Assembly: GCA_033816765.1 (NCBI GenBank)
Contig: CM066289.1
Span: forward strand, 2,728,001-2,792,000
Direction: 5' to 3'
Source: Nothopassalora personata
Taxonomy: Eukaryota > Ascomycota > Dothideomycetes > Mycosphaerellales > Mycosphaerellaceae
Length of the DNA stretch: 64,000 nt
Position numbers and translations under genes: made by a program
In this document: positions 1 through 11,975 of the stretch, piece by piece
Layout: each line of letters begins with the position of its first letter
Numbering within the stretch: the first letter of the stretch is position 1
Notes under the pieces: model-generated
Told to the model about the DNA's origin: nothing
Databases searched by the model: none
What the model saw: the letters and a program-made list of their open reading frames with translations, nothing else

Positions 1-300
1 AAGAGGTACTGAGGGAACATTCGCAGTGACATAGCCCGCTTTGCTGTGTTACCTCTAGAGTACAGCCTGGTCCCGCGGGTTATTGGTCTCATAATGAAGA
101 TGTTCATTCCCACGAGGAGTGAAGTGCCATATTCAAGGAATACCGAAGTGGGCAGCGATGTGTTTATGCCCTTCAATGCTGCTTTCCCGAAGTCCTTCAC
201 AGACATGAGTACAACCCGACACACCACCTAGCAGTCCGAAAGCGCAACATCGAGCCCTCGCCACCCATTCCATATCCTCACGGTGAAACAATCTCCCTAC
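1..300. other. intergenic, nothing recognised
   Basis: Only short unsupported reading frames are seen here. The stretch lies downstream of the minus-strand regulator gene and probably holds its 3' untranslated region. Confidence 0.5.
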
Positions 301-2978
301 TCATATCTCCAGCCTCTCCCACTCCCTCAAGAGATCCGTCATGCCCTTTCTCACAGAATCATGACCATCGCCAATGGCCGCGAAATTAGGAAAACTCGAA
401 TTCAACAACCCCAGATCGGTCGGCCTCCAGGCCGTATCACTCATGATCTTCAGCAAGCTCCTCGTCCGCCTACTCAGCGCCACTTTCTGTTGAAGCGCGT
501 TGTGATACGTCATCCTCGCGATGCCCCTTGCAATCATTACTCCTACCGCCGTTCCCAGAAGGCTCCGAAAGACTTCGTCGAAGGCATCGTGGGAGTTGTT
601 GATGCTCTCGAGGCTGTCGTCTTGGCTCAGCGAGGGAGGGGAGGTTGGGTTCGTGAGGGTTGGATCTTGCATGAGGACGCCGACTGCTACGGCTTGGAGC
701 TGGAGCAGCCAGGCCGGAGAGATTTTGAGGCCGTAGCGTTGGCGGAAGTCGCGGATGATATGAGCTGCTTGGTGAGCTAGGGGAAGGGCTTTGGAGAGGG
801 CTGCTGATGCTTTGTGTGATCTGACTGAGGTGGTGGTTGGATCAGTCGTGTCGTTGGAGCTGGATGGCTCTTGAAACTTGGTCCTGGCGGCTACGAGGAG
901 AATCATGAAAGTGGACAAGTAACTTGCGCTTCACGCCAAGCTGTTAGCAATACATTGCCAATAGTACGGAACGCTGGGTTCGCGGTCGACTCACTGTAGC
1001 TCCCAGACATCCACACTGACAGGCCATGTGTAGTGTAGCTCAAACGGAAGGTTTTTATTCCAGCTCTCCAAGCTTGCTACTACGCGATCGACGGCTGCCG
1101 CGTACTCGTGTATAGATTGGTCACCCGTCTGAAGGCCAGGGAAAAGTAAGTAGTACATTTCTTCATGTATACCGGCCAGCCTGCAGCGCTCTTGGAGGTA
1201 CAGTGTTGGTCGATGGACGATAGCCTCGCTCGTTAAGGGATAACCGATCCAGCTGTCGACTTTGTCGTCGAATACATCATGAATCTTGGGAACCAGAAAG
1301 CGATGCTCTGGGGCCCTCACGGGGCTCATGAAAGCAATCCGTGTGACGCTTAGTCGGTCAGCGTAGTCCCGAGATACGGACACTGTCAACCTACACAAAC
1401 GCGCACTTCACCGCCCAATGGGTGGCAAGTCTCATTCTTGTGATTTCTGCACTTGGTCCACCTCGTCCGCCATTGACAGGGAATGGCACTTGAGTGTTCA
1501 TCTGGGCAGCCAAGGGTATAAGCGTGACCCCGAGTCTATCTTTGGCTCTGTAATTGCACCTAGCGATCTGATTAGCGAGGTGACGGAGGGTGCATCACGT
1601 CTCGCTCACCTACTCCACAGACAGGACACATAAGGCTTGTATATTAGTCATCGTAGGTCGTCCTTCTTCTAAAGTCCACAGGCGTAGTGCCTCGTCATGA
1701 AAGTGGAGACCTCGGGTGATGCGATCTGAACCCTTTGTGGGAAATGCTATGTCGTGCTCGGTATGCATCTGTCACTCTGTTGTGAGTCATTGCTAATGAC
1801 GCGTACTTGCACCAGGACTTACGCAAGCGATGGCGCAGATTGCATTGACAAGAAAGGGCGAGCACAGGTAAGAATGAAGCTCTCTGGACCGCATTCCTAT
1901 CGCAAACAGAGCGGTCAGCCTTGAGGGTCGAATAGTCCTAGACTCAGTCAGAACTAAGGGGCAACTGCTTGGTTGCACAAACCGCGTAAAAACAAGTCCT
2001 GTTCAACGAATCGCCAGGTTGGGTTGATCCAGGCGAGATACAAAGACACAAGATGGGAAACTGCCTCGTCGTCGGTGGTGATTGCCGTCCATGGTGCAGC
2101 TGGTACTCGATGAGGTGGAACTAATGGATGGCCGTGTCCCGTGTCAAGCGCATGACCGTCTCTCAGTACACCAGATCGCGCACTCTGCTCATCATAGTGA
2201 CCGGCAGCATTGAGCAACATGGATATTCCATTATTGCCTACTTGCGTGGGTATGCGTGGGCGGTCCAGCAAAACCTCCAGCTGCGCAATGTGCACAATAC
2301 GATCGCGAAGCATGTAGAGATCCTTTAAGTCCGGAGGCTCCATGTGAGAAGCTGGATCTAGGGTCGCCATGGCCATGTTGAGAATCTCTCGAAGTGGTGC
2401 CGTGCTATGCGCCAGATTGATGAACCAGTTCTCCAATGCCATTCTTCGAGGGTCGGAGAGAGAGACGGAAGAAGGCTCGTTTCCTTTCATAGCTTTCACA
2501 ACCGCTTCAGGACTATGACCAGCTCTGATCCGTGCCACAATGTCTGCAGCTTGCTGCTCGTCCTTGCTCACAAGCATCGAGAATAGCTCCGCGTAGACGT
2601 TATTGGAATGGTTCATCTGATCAAACTTTCGCTTTGAGGCTTGCGCGTACGTCTCGCCACGTTCAGTGTAGTAATGGCAAGCGACATGCTTGCGTGAACA
2701 CGAACCGCATGGACGACGGCCGTCGCACTGAATGTAGCGTTAGTATCTCGCGTGATGCCTTTTGATGGGAAGTGACGGACTTTGATCTTCTTCAGCCGAC
2801 AGTGTTGACATGCTGCTTGTACTGCGTCCCGCCTTGCATGTGGTATCGTTGGATGCGATGAATCATACGAAGTTCGTGCCTGCCTCGACGTTGATGTTGA
2901 TGCCGATGCAGAAGAGGCGAGAGGCTCGAGCTCGTGGAGGTCAGCGTCCTGAATGCTCCGGAGCAGGCCCCATGCCAT
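301..2978 (-). CDS. Zn2Cys6 (Gal4-type) fungal transcription factor
   Basis: A nuclear DNA-binding regulator of unknown target. I read seven exons: 2978-2781, 2727-1983, 1896-1823, 1768-1614, 1547-1401, 1348-995 and 922-301. They join in frame to 764 aa. The binuclear zinc cluster lies at residues 57-83 with cysteines 57, 60, 67, 73, 76 and 83 (C-x2-C-x6-C-x5-C-x2-C-x6-C); the first intron splits it before the third cysteine. The middle carries fungal-specific TF domain signatures: SHLVSLYLAWINPTWRF, then FLRGM..LCSPFLVNAI, then ALRLWTLEEGRPT..NIQAL. The start at 2978 is the first ATG of the exon. All introns are GT-AG and 52-86 bp long; the one at 1349-1400 is the least certain because its acceptor is weak. 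There is no premature stop. No adjacent biosynthetic cluster suggests a pathway. Confidence 0.85.
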
Positions 2979-3336
2979 TATCTTCTGGCAGCCAAAAGGC
3001 TGTATACATGTGAAATTTCGTATCACGTGATGAACGAGATGGAAATCGAATGAAGGAAGGTATACCTCCTAGCATAATGTGTGTTGGTGAGGTTCGAGAA
3101 CAGTTTTTGCGGCTGCACGGGTCCAGATCACGAGTGGAGTCGAATGTCACGTGACACAAGTCGCCCCGACTTCAATGCAGGTTTGAACAACAGGGCGACC
3201 CCAGCATCAATATCGCATTGTCCATTTCAACACCACGAAATGCCATCCGTGGCCCGTTATGTCAGGTATCATAATTCATGACCAAGCATTGCGCATCACA
3301 ATCGTCCGCCTCCAACACCCACACCGAAGTGCATCC
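2979..3336. other. intergenic
   Basis: Promoter side of the regulator gene and 3' side of the coiled-coil gene. It contains several CACGTG/CACGTGA-type E-box-like words, for example near 3024 and 3149, but no gene that I can support. Confidence 0.4.
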
Positions 3337-5878
3337 TCATTCTTCAAGCGCACCCTTCAACGCATCCTGGTCGAGGGATTTCATGATCGGGGGATGTTGT
3401 ATCCGAATCTCAGGCGAGAATCCCATGATTGGGCCTGACTGGTTGATCCCAGAGGGCCTATGCTTCGGTCTCTTTGGCGTCGCAGCGTCGTCCGACTTGT
3501 TAGTGCTGCCAGAGGCAATACTGACAGATCGGTTGATCCTGGGCGTTGCCGTCGATGACGTAAGAGTCTTGGTCGCCGGCGTAGACTCTGCTACTGCTGC
3601 TGGTGCCGGCGTAGCGCCCCATTTACCAAACACCCAGCCTCCAACTTTGCTCCCGAGGCCTTGCTTTGTGTTTGCCGCTTGCTGCCAACTCGGCTGGCGG
3701 TGTGCTGCGGCCATGCCACTGAGCATGCTCGTACCGCTGTTAAACGGTCGGGATATTGCTGCAGGACGAGATGCGTGGGCCGTGGCATCGCTTAGTGTGG
3801 CGTGAGATGTAAAAGAGCGCGCAGCGAACGGTGTCAGAAGCTGTGACGGCCGCGACCTTAGAGTGTGAATGTCTTGACCAGACACTGACAGTATCGATTC
3901 GTGGGACGTTGCGCGCCGTAGCATGTGCGGTCGGGGCGTGAAAGCGTGCTCGAGTTCTTCTGATAGTGGAGTGATGTCTTCCGAATCCTGCGCAGGGCGC
4001 GACGAGTTTTCATTCTCCCAGTCTTGCTCGTCCTCTTCCGGGATCACAGAGCCGGTAGACTGCTGCTGTTCATGGTGACGCAAGTCCTCGGCGCTCATAT
4101 CCAAGATGGAGTCCAGAGAAGGTCGGTTTCTATGAGAAGCCGACGATTGTTGCCGACTATGGTACGAGCTTTTCGACGATCGCTTCGAGTTGGCAGGAAG
4201 CCATAAAGGCGAGCCTGGATCTTCCGTATCAGGTGTGGTAGGTCTGCTAGAGTCCTGACCAGACTCACTGAAGACGCGGTCGAACAAGGACGACGCTCTG
4301 TGTGTCGAGGTGGGAGAACTGGCTCCGGAAAAGTCGCGGGTTGAGTGAACCGTCTGATTGGACTGCAGAGACAATCGCTTCGTGCCACCAATTGATTCCG
4401 GTAGGCGTGCAGCAGTGTGCGAGAGTATTGCCGCCGTGACAGTCGGAGTGCCAGAAGAGAACGAATGACGTGGCGTACTTGTTCCTGAGACCGAAGGTGG
4501 AGTAAAGTGACCTGGCGTAAGTGCGCCATACCGTTTCTTCTTCGGTCTTCGGATCGTGCTGACTTTAGGTGTCGAAGGAGCGTGATAGTGATGATGGACA
4601 TGCACTTCACCAGCCGTCGCCCGTCGCATTTCCTCCTTCAGGTGCGGTCGCGGCGGTATCGGCGTAGGCTGTGCAATGTCCTCGGCAGAGACCACCGGCT
4701 CATGAATGGACAGCTGATTCCGCAGCGTCTCAATTTCCTCGTTGGATGTGTGTAGCATGTCCCGCAGCTCGACGATGCCCATTTGGAGGTTCGCATTGTC
4801 CTGTAGGATGTCCTTGACGAAGTGTGATACCACGTTCGTACCTTCAGTCTCCGTACCACCCTTTCTCAGCGCAGCAGCACCTTTGAGTCTTCCAGCTGCT
4901 GAGTCCAGCTCCCTCTCGACAGCATGCCGCCTTTCCATGCGCCCAACGACTTCAACATGTCGTTCCTTCTCTTCCCTGGCCTCGCGCTCAATACGCTCAA
5001 TCTCCTCCTGCAGGCTTGACAGGGTACGCTCTGCTTGCTGCCATCGGCGAACAGCAGACTTCTCCGCGACTGCCTTCCCCTGCAGAGCGGCATGCCACGA
5101 GGCTTGCTCTCTCTCGAACTCCGCCAGCTGCCTCTCCAAATGCTCCGTCCTCATAGCCAGGTATGACAGCTTCTGCAGCTCCTGTTGAGTAGAGCGAAGA
5201 GTGGCCTGGAGGTTCGTAACCTGGGTATCGGACTCGGCCACGGCATTGTTGACGCTCTCCAGCTCGCTTAAAAGGTTACGATTCTCCTCGATGACCGTCG
5301 CATTCTGCGACTCCAACATCTTCTTGTCCGACTCAAGAGTCTCAACCTGCGCAGTCATGGCCTTTCGTTCGCGTTCCGAGTCGGCAATGTATGCTTCATG
5401 CCGCATCACCAATGCCTGTAGAGAGAATATCAGCGACGATCCGCCGGATAGCTGGGCCGATTGTAGCGACATCCTTTTCGCCTTCATCATCTGAGCGTGG
5501 TCCACCATCCTGCACGTCTACGACGCATGCGCCGTTCCGCTGCGTGGGACCGTGGATCCTGGACTCGGAGCGCGTCCGCACGCCGGATCACACCACAGCA
5601 GAGTACCAGTGGCCGCCGCGGGGCTCCGGCGACGACATGCGCAATCCGCAGCGAGATTATATTGATAACACCCAAACGTGAGAGCTCACCTTTCCGAGCC
5701 GCGCTGCCGTCGACAGATCTTTCTCCAGCCCGTCCAAGGCGCTTTGGTTGTGCTGCAGGTAGGCGCAGGAGGGGTTACCGCAGCAACAAGATATCTGTGG
5801 TCGTGTCACTGGAATGCCAGCCGCCGAGTCGCTGGTCGGTTCGTAGTCGTCGAGAAATGACTGTATCTCGGCGTCCAT
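3337..5878 (-). CDS. Long coiled-coil protein with cysteine-rich N-terminus, function unknown
   Basis: Two exons, 5878-5690 and 5415-3337, are joined across a 274-bp intron (donor GTGAGC, acceptor CTACAG) and give 755 aa. The short first exon ends in a Cys cluster (SCCCGNPSC, around residue 40) followed by a helix. The second exon opens with about 220 residues of heptad-like coiled coil (many E, Q, L, R). A second short helix (about residues 230-290) follows, then a His-rich stretch VHVHHHYH. The last 400 residues are low-complexity, rich in Ser, Thr and Pro, and probably disordered. The architecture resembles fungal microtubule-organising or polarity scaffolds, but I do not recognise the family. 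The splice is supported by exact frame closure (LGK|ALVMRHEAY). Confidence 0.75.
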
Positions 5879-6908
5879 CTTGGTAGGCCGAGGCTTCCGG
5901 GGCGGAATATGTTGGAGATAGGTGCACTCATCTCCCCGTGCACGTTGATTAGGGAGGACAGTGGATCGATGCAAGCGTGAATGTGCTCTTTGTGCAGTAT
6001 GGTACCGGAAAGTCTGTACTGGGATAACCGCAGCGGACTGTGGCTGGGTAGCGCTGTTGCTGATCGACCTTAGCGTCGGGTCGATTGGCCGAGATTAGCC
6101 AGAACCAAGATTGACTTTGATCCGATCGATCACATGCTAGTACAGTACTACTTCATCAAGTCTTCATCAACAAGTCCTCCATCTGGGCAATCCTAACGAG
6201 CATGATGCGAGATTCTAAGGACAACAACAAAAAAACGCCATGCAGCCTGGCAGGGTACCGGTACTATGTATGCATGGCGGAGACACAGTACGCGAAACAT
6301 GAGGCGACACCAGTTCATTTACACTAGAGCATTGTTTGCTTTCTGATGCTGCTTTCGGCGAAGTTCGTGTCTTGTTCGTGTCTTGTTCGTGATAGCCTGT
6401 CCAACTTGACGCGTCTCTCTATCATCACAATGATATCATGGTGCATCCTTGCACTATAATACGGCCGAATGCACGGATATGTGCGGCGCGGGATCGAAGT
6501 TGATGGTTCCTTCGTTGCTAGTGGCACTCTCGGGGAGATAAATCAATCTCCAGGCACGATGGCAACGAAGCCTGTTAACTGATGGGGTATTCCGTATCAG
6601 CGCGAACCAGATCATCAAGTTCCACCACCCTCATCGATGCAGTGCGCATGTCTCCACCGAACTTGCAACCGCGTGCGAAAGTCTAGCTGTGCTATGAGAC
6701 AGGAGTCGGAGCAGCCTGCTCGGTGCGGGACGGTGGTGATCAGTCTACCTTCCTTTCATGCGGGTGGCAACGGTCTCTTAACCAGTCATGAGAGGAGCCC
6801 ACATACTGAAGACAACTCACAATGGTCATGTTCGATGCTTGCTTGGTACCGACCTGTTGAGAAACAGACACAAGGGAGTTCCTTCAGGCTATCGCGTCAT
6901 ACCGAAGG
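5879..6908. other. intergenic
   Basis: About 1 kb with no convincing reading frame. It includes the promoter of the coiled-coil gene and a short 11-bp tandem repeat at 6362-6391. Confidence 0.4.
6362..6391. repeat. 11-bp tandem repeat (about 2.6 copies)
   Basis: The unit GTTCGTGTCTT is repeated head to tail, with a final partial copy GTTCGTG. No coding role is visible. Confidence 0.7.
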
Positions 6909-7640
6909 ATGATCCAATCTACACCGGTGCTCACCAAGTGGGAGGGCTCGATGGATAACGAGGCCGCCAGACCAAAGCAACTGCTGCACTCACACGATCT
7001 GAGAAGGTTCTGCAGCATCGCCTTGGAAGACACGCAGCACAGCAACCCCTTGAGTGGGCATTGGGATGGTGAAGCGGTCGCCTTTGTCGCCCAATGGCCG
7101 ATTGCAAAGAGCTGGACCGATTCCTCGTCAGTCCCACACGGCGGACTCAACACTTCCAGAGACCAGAAGGCAAACGGAAGCACCTGTTCTGCCGACTTGG
7201 CGGCTACAGCCATGATACGGATACTTCTTCGGACGGTGACTTTGTCTTGAAGACAGAGAAGAAACGCAGGCCGTTCACGATGACGGTTAGTAAGACCCGG
7301 AAGGCCTTGGATACGGCGGTGCGAACCGGTCAGGCAGCAAATCAGGGAGATCGACATGCATCCTCCGGCTCGAGCGGATGCTTTGTGCCATCCATCGAAC
7401 CTGTCTCTGGCCTGGAGGCTGAGCGATTTCGATGATTTCACTGCCGATGGTGGCAAGTCTGCCGAGGGATCAATGCAGAGTCCGGTCTTTGCGAACAAGC
7501 GAAGGCTCGATGGTGCTGAGAACGCTCCGCCAAGTAAACGTCCAGCTTTGGATGTGGGAGATCTCTCCGCGAGACGCCGTGAACGTCTTTTGCCGTATGA
7601 CAAAGCAGCACTGCATCCGCGGAGAACCAGGGAGACTTGC
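6909..7640 (+). other. Coding-like stretch broken across frames; possible degenerate or multi-exon gene
   Basis: Three plus-strand segments have a protein-like composition but lie in different frames: 6909-7250, 7094-7435 (hydrophilic, with TDTSSDGDFVLKTEKKRRPF) and about 7400-7640 (SDFDDFTADGGKSAEGSMQS..). I could not find GT-AG introns that join them cleanly. An overlapping open frame on the minus strand (6884-7675) is Ser/Arg-rich and looks like an antisense shadow. It may be a decayed gene, or an intron-containing gene that I failed to resolve. No family is recognised. Confidence 0.25.
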
Positions 7641-7643
7641 ATT

Positions 7644-8620
7644 TCAGCCCGCTGCCCTCGCGACCTCCCCCGCACCCTGCTCCTTCCCGTCCCTCTTCTC
7701 CTTCCTCAGCTTATTAACCTCCTCCGTCGCCCTGAAACCCATATTCCCCTCCTCCTTCAGTCCCCACTTATTAACCTCCTGCCCCGTAATAACGCGTCTC
7801 TGTAAATGACACTCCACGCACTTCCTCCCCTTCCTCTTCTGTTTCAACCCATCATCATCCAGATCAAAATATAGCGCCCACCCTAACTCCCCCCTCTCCG
7901 CATCTTCCTGGACCGCAACGAATCCTTCAAACTCATCAAAGGTAACCATAGAATTCTCGCTGTCCTCAGTGGTCCAATCGTAGTCGCCGACGTGGTGCAT
8001 AATGGACCCGGACCGCGAGGCGACTTTGCATTCATACGTATCTTTGTCGATGTACATCCAATTCAGCATTGGTGGGTCAACCGAAATCGTAGTCACAATG
8101 CCGCGGGTATAGCTCCGGTTGTCATCCGGATACGCCAGGTAGAACCCCGTGAAAGGATGGCTTCCCTTCGCCATTTGCTCTGGCAAATTTGTGGTGGGAT
8201 TTTTAGGCTCCACCCAAACTTTTCCCTCGCGAATTGTTACGATCCCGCCATGCAGAGAGGCGCCGGGGCCCTTGCGATGAGGAGCATCTACCCAGACGTC
8301 TAGATGGAATTTGAGCATGCGCGTCTGATTTGAAGCGTCGGCGTTTTGTTTGTGTTGTTCTTGGACGCCTTGGGCTACGCCGGTGGTTACGGAGATTGCG
8401 GCTGTGCATACGACGGGGAGGGCGATGCCGAGGCCGAGGATTATGTCCATTGTTGCAGTTTGATTGTATGAGAGACGGTGTGGAGGAGATGGAATATTGA
8501 CTTACCGGGAAATGGGTCACGTGTGCGAGAATTGAGTCTTGAGAGAAGTTGGAACAGCGCGAGTCGTGAATCCTGGTATTTGGTGACGTCGATCTTGCGT
8601 GGCGCTGATAATTCATCCAT
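7644..8620 (-). CDS. Uncharacterised fungal protein
   Basis: The main exon encodes a soluble domain with repeated aromatic/acidic motifs (HLDVWVDAPHRKG, HPFTGFYLAYPDD, DPPMLNWMYIDKDT, GWALYFDLDDDGL). This set is typical of a conserved fungal family without assigned function. Two starts are possible. Read straight through from 8450, the protein is 268 aa with a hydrophobic N-terminus (MDIILGLGIALPVVC). Alternatively, an upstream exon 8620-8506 (MDELSAPRKIDVTKYQD..) joins across a GTAAGT..ACAG intron (8402-8505) in frame, giving 290 aa and removing the hydrophobic start. I prefer the spliced form because the upstream exon is protein-like and ends at a perfect donor. The tail is Lys/Glu-rich. 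Confidence 0.65.
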
Positions 8621-8750
8621 GATCCTTGCCTGTATGTTGGAAGTACCCTTGCACGAGCACGGCGGCGACGGCATAGACTAACTGACTAGGAGTTCATCTC
8701 GCCAGCTATGTCCAGCTCCTGCCTCGCAAACCCAGCCTGTCCGCACCCAC

Positions 8751-9866
8751 TCAGCATGAATTCCTCCTCTTGGTCGTGCCCGTCCTCTGACACAAAAGCT
8801 TGATAGGCATCCACATATGGGACCTCTGTCCGGCTTTCGACCTCGCATTAAGAATATCATCATCGTCGCGACTCCGTGCAATGGCTTGTGTCTTCGCCAT
8901 CCATTCATAAAGTTGTCTAGTATCCTTCAAGCAAGGTCGTGGGCCTCCTGCGTTGCGTTCCGTCCCACAACCATCATCCCGCCCCAACCAAGCTGTAAAT
9001 CCAAGGATCGAGCCCATCTCATTTTCAATAGTCTTAGCAATGTGATGAAAGGCCCGGCCATGGCCAGACAGACCATAATTGGCTATGTAGAGCTTGCCAC
9101 ACATTCCTTTGGCGCAGGTCACCTTCGACCACGGGTAGCACGTAAACTGCCCAAGGTACGCGTGTACCATCTCGTGAAGTACGACAGCAAGCACAAGCCT
9201 TCTCGTCATCGATTTAAAGTCGAAATCTTTGTTGATGAGGATCAAAGATGTGCGGTCGTTGCTCCAATTGGTGACGCCAAGCAAGTCTTTTGAAAGGCTT
9301 GACCAATGTACCTTTACCCGAGAAGATGGCAGCTGACCAGCGAAGAAGAGTTCGTTAAAGATGTCCGCCGCTTCAGCCAATGCCTCATCGTCAAGTGTCT
9401 CGTGAGCAGGCTTCGTGAAAATTTTGCCCATGCCCTTGCAAGGAAAGCGAGAATCCCACTGCGCCCACCTCGCGAGTGAACGAGCCGTTTTCATCTCAGT
9501 TGTAGCAGTGATCCACTTCACGGCTATCTCTGCGAGATGCCAGGCGTCGTTGCAACCTGGAGACAACCCCTTCATGGGGTGAAACGGTCTGCGGTGGTCC
9601 TGAAGCGCTTGCTTGTGATAGAGATTTTCCATGCAGTGGTGACATCCACAACCTTGCAGTCGCGCTTTTTTCCAGTGGGCGCGGCATATCTCATATGTGG
9701 TCGGTGTCTCCGCTGATTTGGCCCCCAGCGAGATCTTGCTCTTACGCACCATCGCTTTCGCTGCGGCCGATGCGCGACGGTTCAAGGACATCGTATTGTT
9801 ATAGCCCAGTGTAGTTCTTGCCAGTTCGTCCAGCCTTTGGACAAGTAAATGCAGGTAGTCGCTCAT
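8751..9866 (-). CDS. SprT-like zinc metallopeptidase domain protein
   Basis: A single-exon protein of 371 aa; the start at 9866 is the first ATG. It has the SprT-like signature: a helix LVLAVVLHEMVHAYLGQF holding the HExxH zinc/catalytic motif, then a downstream His in GLSGHGRAFHHIAKTIE, as in the Spartan/SprT family. An N-terminal Cys/His group (CRAHWKK..GCGCHHC) could bind a second metal. Family members include DNA-protein crosslink proteases, but fungal SprT-like proteins of this size are mostly uncharacterised, so only the fold and the probable metal dependence are claimed. Confidence 0.8.
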   Translation of the reverse strand: MSDYLHLLVQRLDELARTTLGYNNTMSLNRRASAAAKAMVRKSKISLGAKSAETPTTYEICRAHWKKARLQGCGCHHCMENLYHKQALQDHRRPFHPMKGLSPGCNDAWHLAEIAVKWITATTEMKTARSLARWAQWDSRFPCKGMGKIFTKPAHETLDDEALAEAADIFNELFFAGQLPSSRVKVHWSSLSKDLLGVTNWSNDRTSLILINKDFDFKSMTRRLVLAVVLHEMVHAYLGQFTCYPWSKVTCAKGMCGKLYIANYGLSGHGRAFHHIAKTIENEMGSILGFTAWLGRDDGCGTERNAGGPRPCLKDTRQLYEWMAKTQAIARSRDDDDILNARSKAGQRSHMWMPIKLLCQRTGTTKRRNSC

Positions 9867-10175
9867 GAGGTGCGGTAGCAGCAACCCGGAGTGGTATGAG
9901 GAATGACAGGAGCGATACGCATGTGAAGTATTGCAATAAAGCGGTGGGTAGTGTCCTCAGATCGACTTCATTTGGATGGAGCCGGATCCAAGGCTCTGGT
10001 TCTGGCATCTTTTACCTGGTGTCCTCAAGATCAGGTGGTGTCGAACTTTGTTTCAATTCCTCAGGTTGGCAGTCGCACAAGTCGTCGAGAATGTGGCTCC
10101 ACTAAGAGAAGTCCTCAAAGGTACATGTAGGGTGCATGAATGTATGTCGTCTCGGAGTGCACTGCTATCACCATC
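9867..10175. other. intergenic
   Basis: About 300 bp between the SprT-like start and the RRM gene stop. No gene is recognised. Confidence 0.5.
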
Positions 10176-10973
10176 TCAGGCCGACCGCGACTCGTGACTG
10201 AACGTGGCTGCTCCCTCCCGTCCTTCCTTATACAGCTCCCACAAGGTCTTGGACTTGGCGTAGTCTTCTTTCTCTTTCCGCAAAATCCTCCACGGCCGAG
10301 GCTCTGCGCGCCAATTCACACAGCTCATGCCCGGTGCAGGAACTGACTTGACCAAATCTCTCTGCGCAACGCTCTTGCTGTCCATCGGGTAGTTGCCATA
10401 GTAGGGACCCATATTGATCTGATCGCGGAAGTTGGCACGAGCACTGTTGGTCTGGATCTGGAATAGGCGTGGTTCGAGCATGGTCGGCTTGGGAGGCTCG
10501 AAAGGTCGTACTGGAGCGCGCGGAGGCGGATCGGGGATGAATGGCTGGTAGGCTGCCGTCGACATGGAACGACTCTGGCTGAGGCCGAAGGATGCTCTCG
10601 AGGGCGGCGAAGCCTGGCTGGGTGGAGGTGGAGCTACTGGTGGTGGAGGCGGTGGTTCTGGGGAGGTATTGCTGTGGTTGACGGCGGTTCCGTTTCTGTA
10701 GATGCCGTCATCTCCTGCAGGCGCTTTGCCCATGCGAAAGCGGATGGGACCCTTCTTATGGCAATGTATGGCTGCCTCCTCTTCTTTGAAGATGATCAGG
10801 GCAATTTCGGGGTGCGTGAGCGTATCGTACTTGAGATTCTTGAAGTATTCGATCTCGCCGAATCCAGACAGAAGACGCAGGATCTCGCGTGACTCGCCCA
10901 GGTTCGATGGACGAGGCGTAATGCGCAGATGCAATGCGCGATTCGCCGTCGACCTGGCCAACGATGTAGCCAT
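10176..10973 (-). CDS. RRM-type RNA-binding protein, probably mitochondrial
   Basis: A single exon of 265 aa from the ATG at 10973 (MATSLARSTANRALHLRITPR). The N-terminus is Arg/Ser/Ala-rich without acids, which suggests a mitochondrial presequence. The sequence LHLRITPRPSNLGESREILRLLSGFGEIEYFKNLKYDT..EIALIIFKEEEAAIHC fits a single RRM beta-alpha-beta fold. A Pro-rich linker follows (PEPPPPPPVAPPPPS), then a basic conserved C-terminus (NWRAEPRPWRILRKEKEDY). The AT-rich TIR element begins only 159 bp upstream of the start codon, so it occupies the promoter or 5' UTR. The exact role in RNA metabolism cannot be read from the sequence. Confidence 0.75.
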   Translation of the reverse strand: MATSLARSTANRALHLRITPRPSNLGESREILRLLSGFGEIEYFKNLKYDTLTHPEIALIIFKEEEAAIHCHKKGPIRFRMGKAPAGDDGIYRNGTAVNHSNTSPEPPPPPPVAPPPPSQASPPSRASFGLSQSRSMSTAAYQPFIPDPPPRAPVRPFEPPKPTMLEPRLFQIQTNSARANFRDQINMGPYYGNYPMDSKSVAQRDLVKSVPAPGMSCVNWRAEPRPWRILRKEKEDYAKSKTLWELYKEGREGAATFSHESRSA

Positions 10974-11131
10974 AGTGGCAGTCAAGGTCCAAGATTGACG
11001 CACCAAACGGACGTCGTGCTTGGAGCTCGCAGGTGAATGGAAGGGATTGCTCGACGATGAATGGCTGGTTTGTGACTTGGATACTTGGTGCTTCGCTGCT
11101 ATTTCTAGCTCATGGGTGGTGCTTGGCAGCA

Positions 11132-11257
11132 CTTACCTCAGCAAGCTCAGACGCTTCTCCTCGGCTCGGCACCCTTTAGCACCGTTCAGCCAATCGGGTG
11201 ATTCCGCCCCAGCGAGCCTTGGCGAAGCGTCTAAGATCGAATAGGGCTTGTTTTGGT
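11132..11257 (+). repeat. Left inverted arm of the TIR element
   Basis: Three blocks match the right arm in inverted orientation. The spacer between outer and middle blocks is 26 bp here against 62 bp on the right, so about 36 bp has been lost on this side or gained on the other. Confidence 0.75.
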
Positions 11258-11975
11258 ACAGCTCAAAGCTGTGTAGCACTACTACCACATTTTAGTACGC
11301 GATAGCAACCGATTACTACGCCCGGCCGAGCTCCTGTAGATTCAAATAATAGCGCCGATAGTAGAGATTACGACGGCGTCGAGAACGTAACTATCCGATA
11401 CCGCATTATATACGAAGTATATCCTCGAATACAAAACCGACTTTTGTGCAGTTTAAACTAATATTAGCTAGCGAGCTACTAACGCCTCTTACGAGTATAC
11501 TACTACCCCTATTCGATTCTAACGATAGATTATAGCTTCTCCTACGTAGGTATGTCGTCGTCCTACCGTCGTCCTACCGTCGTATATACCTCCTCCTTAC
11601 TCTAGGTTGCTATACCCGCGTAGGCTCCGTAGTACGCGGCGCGGCGCGTGTGGATTTCTTAGTATAACCGGAGGGAATCTAATATAGTCCTCCTCTTCGT
11701 CGCTATTAGGGGCGTTGTTATCGGCATCGGAGTACTCGTCTAACGATTCTTCTAACTCTACGTCTTCGAATACGTATAATAAGGAGTAGTGTCGCGCGGG
11801 CGGCGATTGTAGGTGATTATAACAAGCAGACGACGCTATTGTTAATTTAATTAAAAGCGCCGAGCGTACGCTATCGAATACAGTAGTTATTAAGGCGATA
11901 GAGCAACGTAGTAATAGAGATGTATACCTTCGAATGTAATAGTGCTTATTTGTATACAGGGCTAAATTCGTATAC

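Noticed and set aside
6884..7675. 263-residue minus-strand open frame
   Set aside because: Ser/Arg/Leu-rich composition typical of an antisense shadow, no ATG context or domain, and it overlaps the end of the 7644-8620 gene in a different frame.
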